Below, piece after piece: positions 58,464 through 64,000 of a DNA stretch of 64,000 nt. Position numbers and translations under genes: made by a program. Source of the stretch: Selaginella moellendorffii. Its lineage: Eukaryota; Streptophyta; Lycopodiopsida; Selaginellales; Selaginellaceae. A model generated the notes under the pieces. It ran no database searches and was not told where the DNA came from. It saw nothing but the letters and a program-made list of their open reading frames with translations. The stretch's first letter is position 1; the number at the start of each line of letters is the position of its first letter. The stretch is taken from positions 732,833 to 796,832 of the forward strand of contig NW_003314281.1 in assembly GCF_000143415.4 (NCBI RefSeq), written 5' to 3'.

Positions 58464-60773
58464 CTATCCTGCGTCGCAAGAAAAAGAGATTTGCAACAAG
58501 AGAGTGTAGGCCGAGGCCAGCGACGGAGCTCCCGGTGGAAACAGAAGAACGAGGTGGCGGAAAGACTCTTGGCCTCGACACAGATCGAGCTGATCCTTGG
58601 CGCACCCCAGCAGCGTCTGCCACGCCAGAGCATTCGGCTCAAAAGGCATGCACTCGAGCAGCTCGTGTGCCTGTGAAAGCTCCCCCGCCCGAGCCAGTGC
58701 ATCGATCAAGCACACATAGTGCTCCAGGCTCGCTGCAACTCCGGCAAAATCCCTCGCTGCCACTGCAGCGAAGAGCGCCATGGCATGGACGAGATGCCCA
58801 GCTTGGCTGCAAGCGGCCAGGAGAGACACGAAAGTGATGGCGTCCGCCTGGATCCCTTGCAGCTGCATCGTGCCAAAGAGATCCAAAGTCTGCTCCAGCG
58901 CCGCTGGAGTGAAACAGGCCGAGCCATTGGCAGCGATGAGCGTGCTCCAAGTCACTACGTCCCGGGCCTGCGCTTGCATGGCGTCGAACACCTCCCTCGC
59001 GGCCTGGAGCATCCCACGCTTGGCGTACATGTTGAGCACCGCGTTCGCCACCTTCGTCACCTGGGCCAGGAGCCGGCCATCGTCCACCTCGGCTATGATC
59101 TCGTGCACTCCACGCATCGCGCTGAGGCTGCTCTCGCTGCTCCCGCTCACTGCCTCGACCAGGCTCACGTAGCTGACATCGTCGAGCTTCACGCCTTCCA
59201 GATCCATGGCGCAGAATGTGGCCAGTGATGCCCGGCTATGCCCGGCTTGGGCATACGCCGAAACGATGGTGTTCCACGACACGGTGTCCCGCTCGTCCAT
59301 GGCATCGAAGGTGGCCTTCGCCTGCTCGATGTGCCCGAGCTGGGCATACGCCCCCGCCACGATGTTCCACAGCACCACGTCTCGAGCAGGTACTCTGTGC
59401 ATGGCCGCGTTCAGGGCGTCGTCGCTGCACACCGCCAACAGGCTCGTCCACGACACCAGATCCCGCTCGGGCATCTCGTCGAAGAGCAGCTTCGTCCCCG
59501 GAGAGTCTCCGGCACGGCTGTAGCCGGCGAGCATGGCGTTCCAAGCTGTGACATCCCAGCAGGCCATCCTGGTGAAAACTTCCCTGGCCAGGTCTAGATT
59601 CTTGGGACTGTGTTGCTGCTCCGCTAGCGCCATCACCATCGTCGTCCAGGAGAACAAGTCCCGGTGATAGCACAGCTCCTGGCTTGCAAACATGCTCGCG
59701 GCCCCTGGAAGATCTCCGCCCCTAGCAGCTGCATGGAGGGCGACGTTGCGAGCCACCAGGCTATGGGACGGGATCTTGCCCAGGAGCTGCTCCAACACGA
59801 CCAAGCTCCCAGCCGCGGCAGTAGCTCTGGCGACGAGCACCCACGACAATGCATCCCTCTCGCGCATCCTGTCAAACACGAGCTTGGCATCATCCGGCAT
59901 CCCATGGCTGCCGTAGGCCGCGATGAGTGCATTGCAGGTGACAAGGTTGTGGAGCGGCATTGCATCAAACACGGCCTTGGCTTGCTCCGTGCAGTGATTC
60001 TCGACGTAAGCTTGCATGAGCGAGTTCCACGAGACCACGTCCCAGGCCGGCATTCGCTCGAACACGGCAGTGCAGCGCTCGAGGTGGCCGGAGAGCGCAC
60101 AGGCCGAGATGAAAACGTTCCAGCTCACGCTGCTGCGCTCGGGCATGGCCTCAAACACGGCCCGCGACTCGTCCAGCTTCCCGGCCCGCGCCAGCGCCGC
60201 CACCAGCGTAGTGCACGCGACGGCATTCCACCCCGGCATTTGCCCACAAACGAGCGCCGCCTCGTCGGCTTTCTCGGCACGGGCAAATGCTGCAGCGAGG
60301 CTCGCCCACGATATCACGTTCCTCTCAGGCATCTCGTCGAAAACACTCTTCGCCTGCATCGCTGCGCAGTCCTCGCCGAGCGCCCATAGCATGTCGTTCC
60401 AGGACACAATGCTGCGGAGGGACATCTTTTGAAAAGCATCTTTCGATCCTTCCATATGCCCAGACTGGGCAAATGCATGAAGCAGGATGTTCCACGAGAA
60501 GACATTGCGCTCCTGAAGACTCGTAAACACCAACGTCGCCTCCTCTAGCCTCTCAAAGCTGCCATACATCCTAACGAGAAGATTCCCAAGGAAGGTGTCT
60601 CCGCCATAGCCACGCTTGATTATCTCGGAGTGCAACCTCTTCCCCTCGTCAAGATCCCGGCATCCTCTCAACCGCTGCCCGTAGTCATCCGTCACGTATG
60701 AGAGCTTGATTCCACGAGAGAAAATGCGGAAGATCCAGGAAGGTCTTTGCCTCGTATCAATCCATGACCACAT
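58464..60773 (-). CDS. long P/PLS-type pentatricopeptide repeat protein
   Basis: Intronless, 769 residues from the first in-frame ATG (60773). The N-terminus 'MWSWIDTRQRPSWIFRIFSRG' is basic and hydrophobic, a plausible organelle-targeting peptide. Then come more than 20 PPR motifs, many only 31 residues long (S-type: 'NVISWASLAAAFARAEKADEAALVCGQMPGW', 'SVSWNVFISACALSGHLERCTAVFERMPAW'), a run typical of lycophyte PPR proteins. The end 'CMPFEPNALAWQTLLGCAKDQLDLCRGQESFRHLVLLFP...YTLLLQ' is a degenerate E1 region; there is no E+ or DYW domain. It probably binds organelle RNA. Its start lies 70 bp from the ATG of the divergent PPR gene at 60844. Confidence 0.87.
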   Translation of the reverse strand: MWSWIDTRQRPSWIFRIFSRGIKLSYVTDDYGQRLRGCRDLDEGKRLHSEIIKRGYGGDTFLGNLLVRMYGSFERLEEATLVFTSLQERNVFSWNILLHAFAQSGHMEGSKDAFQKMSLRSIVSWNDMLWALGEDCAAMQAKSVFDEMPERNVISWASLAAAFARAEKADEAALVCGQMPGWNAVACTTLVAALARAGKLDESRAVFEAMPERSSVSWNVFISACALSGHLERCTAVFERMPAWDVVSWNSLMQAYVENHCTEQAKAVFDAMPLHNLVTCNALIAAYGSHGMPDDAKLVFDRMRERDALSWVLVARATAAAGSLVVLEQLLGKIPSHSLVARNVALHAAARGGDLPGAASMFASQELCYHRDLFSWTTMVMALAEQQHSPKNLDLAREVFTRMACWDVTAWNAMLAGYSRAGDSPGTKLLFDEMPERDLVSWTSLLAVCSDDALNAAMHRVPARDVVLWNIVAGAYAQLGHIEQAKATFDAMDERDTVSWNTIVSAYAQAGHSRASLATFCAMDLEGVKLDDVSYVSLVEAVSGSSESSLSAMRGVHEIIAEVDDGRLLAQVTKVANAVLNMYAKRGMLQAAREVFDAMQAQARDVVTWSTLIAANGSACFTPAALEQTLDLFGTMQLQGIQADAITFVSLLAACSQAGHLVHAMALFAAVAARDFAGVAASLEHYVCLIDALARAGELSQAHELLECMPFEPNALAWQTLLGCAKDQLDLCRGQESFRHLVLLFPPGAPSLASAYTLLLQISFSCDAG

Positions 60774-60843
60774 ACACAACGATGATCCAAAACGAAACAC
60801 TCACCAAAATTCTTCATCATCGCATTGCAGCGACAACTCCGGT

Positions 60844-62355
60844 ATGCTTGTCAAGCTCTCAACCTCGCGTAGCATGTTACCGGCAAATGGCGACCATCTT
60901 CCAGGATGCAAACCGCTAGTTCTAATTTCGCTGATCAAGGCTTGCAGCCATCAAGCTCTGCGAGAGAACTGGACCCAGGTTGATGGTCAGCTCGTCAAGA
61001 TCACGTCCCTGGAACAGGCTATGGCACTACACTCGCAGGCCTCGCTCCAAAATCTCGACTGGAACGTTTACGTGGCCAGCAGCCTGGTGGATGTTTACGC
61101 AAAGTGTGGCACCATGCACGACTCGCAGTGGGTCTTCGATTCCATCCCGCAGCGCAACGTTGTATCGTGGACCTCGCTCATCGCGGGATATGCCCGGAAC
61201 GGGCATGGCACCACCGCGCTGGAGAGGTTCCAGGAGATGCATTCCAGGGCCCGGGCAGCTCCAAACGCTCAAACTTTCGTCGCTGCTCTTCAAGCCTGCG
61301 CTGCCATCCTCGAAGAAGGGTGCGGCAAAGATCGCGTTCTTGAGACATGCATGGCTCTCCACTTTCGCGCTGCAAAGCTGGGCCTCGATTCGGATGTTTT
61401 CCTTGCGAACAGCCTCGTGGATGTGTACTCCAGGTCCGGAAGTCTCGAGGACGCTCGCAGAGTGTTTGAGGGAATGCCGAACCGGGATGTGGTAAGCTGG
61501 AACTCCATGATGGCTGCATTCGCTCTCCACGGGCATCCACAGCAAGCTCTCGATTTGTTTGTCGGCATGAAGTTCCAAGGCTGTGCTCCCAGCGCTCAAA
61601 CTTTCGCCGTCTTGCTAAAGGCCGCTGCCAAGCTCGGAGCGTTGCAGACCGGGAAGATACTCCACGCGGAGATTTCTCGGTACTGCTGCTTGGATCCTGA
61701 GCTCCAGACGAACTGCTTGGTGGATTTCTACGGCAAATGCGGGAGCATGGTCAATGCCCAACGAGTTTTCGATTCCACGAGCTCCAGTGACTGCTCCATC
61801 GTGACTTGGAACTCTTTGCTGGTCGGATATAGTCGCCAGGGAGACACCACCCGCGTCTTTGCTCTTTTCGAGGCTCTCGATCGAGTAGCTTTGAGGCCGA
61901 ATGGAGTAACTTTCTCGGCTCTTCTCGCGGCTAGCAGCCACGCCGGTCTCGTCGACAAGGGACTCGAGCACTTCCACTCGATGCTCTCCAGCTATGGAGT
62001 CTCTCCCGACGCTCAGCACTGCCGTTGCATGGTGGACGTGCTGGGACGAGCAAACCGGCTGGAAGAAGCCGTGCAGATGGCGAACATGGTGCCCTGGAGC
62101 TCGGTCGCTTGGGTCACTCTCCTTGGTGCTTGCCACAAGTGGAAGAACGTAGAAGTCGGGCGGCTGGCTTTCGATACTTTGCTGAGAAGTCGAGAGCCTG
62201 TTGCGATCTCGTGCTACGTGATGATGGCCAGTATCTATGGAGCCGCGGGAATGTGGGAGAAGAAGCTGGAGATCGATGCAATGAGGAGTAAGGCCGAGGA
62301 CGATGGTCGAACGAGAGATCATCGCGAAGGAGAGTTTGAGCTTCGTCCGGCGTAG
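60844..62355 (+). CDS. PLS-class pentatricopeptide repeat protein
   Basis: Intronless, 503 residues from ATG 60844. An ATG at 60724 is also in frame, but it would overlap the divergent PPR gene by about 50 bp. PPR blocks include 'SSLVDVYAKCGTMHDSQWVFDSIPQRNVVSWTSLIAGYARNGH', 'NSLVDVYSRSGSLEDARRVFEGMPNRDVVSWNSMMAAFALHGH' and 'NCLVDFYGKCGSMVNAQRVFDS', about 10-11 motifs. The final motifs 'VTFSALLAASSHAGLVDKGLEHF' and 'WVTLLGACHKWKNVEVGRLAFDTLL...YVMMASIYGAAGMWEKKLEI' form an E1-like end, then the protein stops without E+/DYW. RNA binding in an organelle is the expected role. The 3' end overlaps the convergent PPR gene by 37 bp. Confidence 0.86.
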   Translation: MLVKLSTSRSMLPANGDHLPGCKPLVLISLIKACSHQALRENWTQVDGQLVKITSLEQAMALHSQASLQNLDWNVYVASSLVDVYAKCGTMHDSQWVFDSIPQRNVVSWTSLIAGYARNGHGTTALERFQEMHSRARAAPNAQTFVAALQACAAILEEGCGKDRVLETCMALHFRAAKLGLDSDVFLANSLVDVYSRSGSLEDARRVFEGMPNRDVVSWNSMMAAFALHGHPQQALDLFVGMKFQGCAPSAQTFAVLLKAAAKLGALQTGKILHAEISRYCCLDPELQTNCLVDFYGKCGSMVNAQRVFDSTSSSDCSIVTWNSLLVGYSRQGDTTRVFALFEALDRVALRPNGVTFSALLAASSHAGLVDKGLEHFHSMLSSYGVSPDAQHCRCMVDVLGRANRLEEAVQMANMVPWSSVAWVTLLGACHKWKNVEVGRLAFDTLLRSREPVAISCYVMMASIYGAAGMWEKKLEIDAMRSKAEDDGRTRDHREGEFELRPA

Positions 62356-64000
62356 CTGTTTGCCAGTAGCACAAAGGCCGCGCCATCTTTTTCCTGGATC
62401 CTCTCGAAGGCTGCTCTTCCAGCTTCTACGTTTTCCCACTTTCGACTTGATGCCAGGATGCTCGTCCAGATGGTGGAGTCCGGCTCCATAGGCATGCTTT
62501 TCACTACAGCCAGTGCCTCCTCAAGATGGTTCGCGCGACCTAGGAGATCGACCATGCACGAGTAGTGCTGGATCGTTGCATACTCTCTGTAGTCCTCGAG
62601 CAGTGCGTGAAAGTATTTCCTGGCTTGGTCGACGAGTCCAGTGTGGTTGCAAGCGCTGAGCACCGAGAGAAAAGTCACACCATCGGGGCGTATCTTCTCG
62701 TGCTGCATGCGCTCGAAGAGATCGAAGACCTGGCAAGCGTCACCCTGTTGGCTATAGCCGGAGATGATCGCGCTCCAAGTCACTAAATCTCTCCTCTTGA
62801 TGGGAATGGCGTCGAAAACTGCTCGGGCTTCTTCCATGCACCCACATTTGCCGTAGAAAGTGATGAGAGAGTTTGCAATGACAAGCTCACTTTGGTGATC
62901 CATATAACCACTTCTGCTTCGAATCTGTTCGTGAACTCGTCTTCCTCTCTCGAAGTCTGCGAGATTTCCACACGCCTTGATAACAGCCACGAAAGTCCGA
63001 GACTCCGGATGCAACTGCTGCTGAATCATACTCTCGAACAGCTCCAAAGCAGTGCTGTTCTCCCCAAGCTCGGCATAGCCCAGGATCATCGATGTCCACA
63101 TCGCTAGCGAAGAACTTCCCAGCATCACACTCCTGTCAAAGACCGACCGAGCCTCCCCAATGCTCCCGCAGTTGGCATACATGTCCACCAGAGAATTCGC
63201 CACGAAAACATCTGGCTCGTGTCCCTTGTTCCTGAGCTCCAAGTGTATCAGCCGGCCTCTCTCGAGTGACTTGAGCTTGAGAACTCGAGCATCCCCACCG
63301 AGCTCTCTTCCTTCTTGGGCTGCGAGGCTAGAGCAAGCGTTGAGTGCTGCAACATAAGTTCGAGCCTGCGGTGTCAAACCTTCCTCTTGCATAGCCGTGA
63401 AGAGCTCCAGAGCCGCATCACTCTCGCCATTCTGTACGCATCCAAGAATCATGGTCGTCCAAGAAACTACGTTTCGTTGCTGCATCTCCTCGAACACCTC
63501 TCCAGCCTCAGCTAAGCTTCCACACTTGGCGTACATGTCCACGAGCGAATTTTCCACGTATATATCAATCGCTACCTTACGTCCCAGATTTTTAAGCCGT
63601 AGATGGATAGCTCGGCCCTTTCCAAGCGACACCACCTTGACTAGCTTCCCATTTACTTTCTCTGCTTCTTCCGCTGAAGCCAAGCTTGAGCAAGCACCTA
63701 TCGCGGCGACGAAGGTCCGAGCATCTGGATCGACACCCTGGTCGAGCATTCTCGAAAACATCTCTAGCGCTTGCTCGCCGTCACCGCTCTGTGCGTAGCC
63801 ATGTATGATAGAGTTCCACAGCACCACGTCGTGGTGACTTGTCTGCTCAAACACTGCTCGAGCCTCGAGCATGCTCCCACACTTTGCAAGCATGTCCACG
63901 AGACTGTTTCTTACGAAGGCATTGAGCTTCTGGCTGTTGTCACTCGTTTGGAGAAGCGACTGTATGCTCCTGCCTTTCCTGAGAGCCTCGACCTTTACAA
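62319..64000 (-). CDS. PLS-class pentatricopeptide repeat protein, 5' part outside the window
   Basis: The frame is open from 62319 to the right edge, so at least 560 residues are seen and the N-terminus is missing. Motifs such as 'NSLVDMYAKCGSLAEAGEVFEEMQQRNVVSWTTMILGCVQNGE', 'NSLVDMYANCGSIGEARSVFDRS' and 'NSLITFYGKCGCMEEARAVFDAI' repeat as PLS triplets with long 'LKLKSLERGRLIHLEL' L-type spacers. The C-terminus is an E1-like block ('WTSILASSRKWENVEAGRAAFERI') cut short after 'LLANSYAGRSS'. It resembles the neighbour at 60844 in spacer structure (for example 'VKVVSLGKGRAIHL' versus 'VKITSLEQAMALHS'), so the two are probably related by duplication. Confidence 0.86.
   Translation of the reverse strand, partial: VKVEALRKGRSIQSLLQTSDNSQKLNAFVRNSLVDMLAKCGSMLEARAVFEQTSHHDVVLWNSIIHGYAQSGDGEQALEMFSRMLDQGVDPDARTFVAAIGACSSLASAEEAEKVNGKLVKVVSLGKGRAIHLRLKNLGRKVAIDIYVENSLVDMYAKCGSLAEAGEVFEEMQQRNVVSWTTMILGCVQNGESDAALELFTAMQEEGLTPQARTYVAALNACSSLAAQEGRELGGDARVLKLKSLERGRLIHLELRNKGHEPDVFVANSLVDMYANCGSIGEARSVFDRSVMLGSSSLAMWTSMILGYAELGENSTALELFESMIQQQLHPESRTFVAVIKACGNLADFERGRRVHEQIRSRSGYMDHQSELVIANSLITFYGKCGCMEEARAVFDAIPIKRRDLVTWSAIISGYSQQGDACQVFDLFERMQHEKIRPDGVTFLSVLSACNHTGLVDQARKYFHALLEDYREYATIQHYSCMVDLLGRANHLEEALAVVKSMPMEPDSTIWTSILASSRKWENVEAGRAAFERIQEKDGAAFVLLANSYAGRSSNSPSR

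Overview
The window looks like nuclear DNA of an early-diverging vascular plant, most probably a Selaginella (lycophyte). This rests on compact genes with very short introns (mostly 45-110 bp), many intronless or nearly intronless PPR genes, chloroplast-targeted nuclear genes, and AT-rich retrotransposon blocks beside gene-dense islands. The species is inferred from gene style and cannot be proven by reading.

Layout. 1-4200: three decayed copies of a 2-isopropylmalate synthase-like gene plus a possible non-LTR element remnant. 4200-20200: AT-rich, repeat-rich block with a PPR fragment, a decayed Ty3 element (RNase H, RT and integrase traces), a complete Cassandra-type TRIM carrying a 5S-rRNA-like segment in both LTRs and a perfect TSD, and a broken chromovirus. 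20400-34440: gene island with a TRB/SMH Myb-linker-histone protein, a DNA-3-methyladenine glycosylase I, histone H2B, a small membrane protein, a p68/DBP2-type DEAD-box helicase, the ferredoxin-thioredoxin reductase catalytic subunit, cyclin C and VPS4. One 100-N assembly gap lies at 22164-22263.

34600-47600 is a mosaic of local duplications. A PPR gene, an A/B-barrel (Dabb) gene, a bulb-lectin-like sequence and an RNase H-like/RBR/C3H E3 ligase gene recur in different states: one intact PPR plus two broken copies, one intact Dabb plus one remnant, two intact RBR genes plus one remnant, and two lectin remnants. 47670-49111 is a UDP-glycosyltransferase pseudogene. 49375-52137 is a 16-exon plant TMEM16/anoctamin gene. 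52304-54797 encodes a protein with two kinase domains, the first with its catalytic residues and the second degenerate (a tandem kinase-pseudokinase). An AP2/ERF factor, a tRNA-Lys(UUU) and three tightly packed PPR genes fill the rest; the last PPR gene runs off the right edge.

The genes form no single pathway. Shared themes are chloroplast redox (FTR), organelle RNA metabolism (PPRs), chromatin and DNA maintenance (TRB, H2B, glycosylase), membrane traffic (VPS4) and ubiquitination or signalling (RBR pair, tandem kinase). Exon models were built by hand from GT/AG sites and reading-frame continuity; each multi-exon model called intact closes in frame. Start codons of the tandem kinase and the PPR at 60844 are the least certain.
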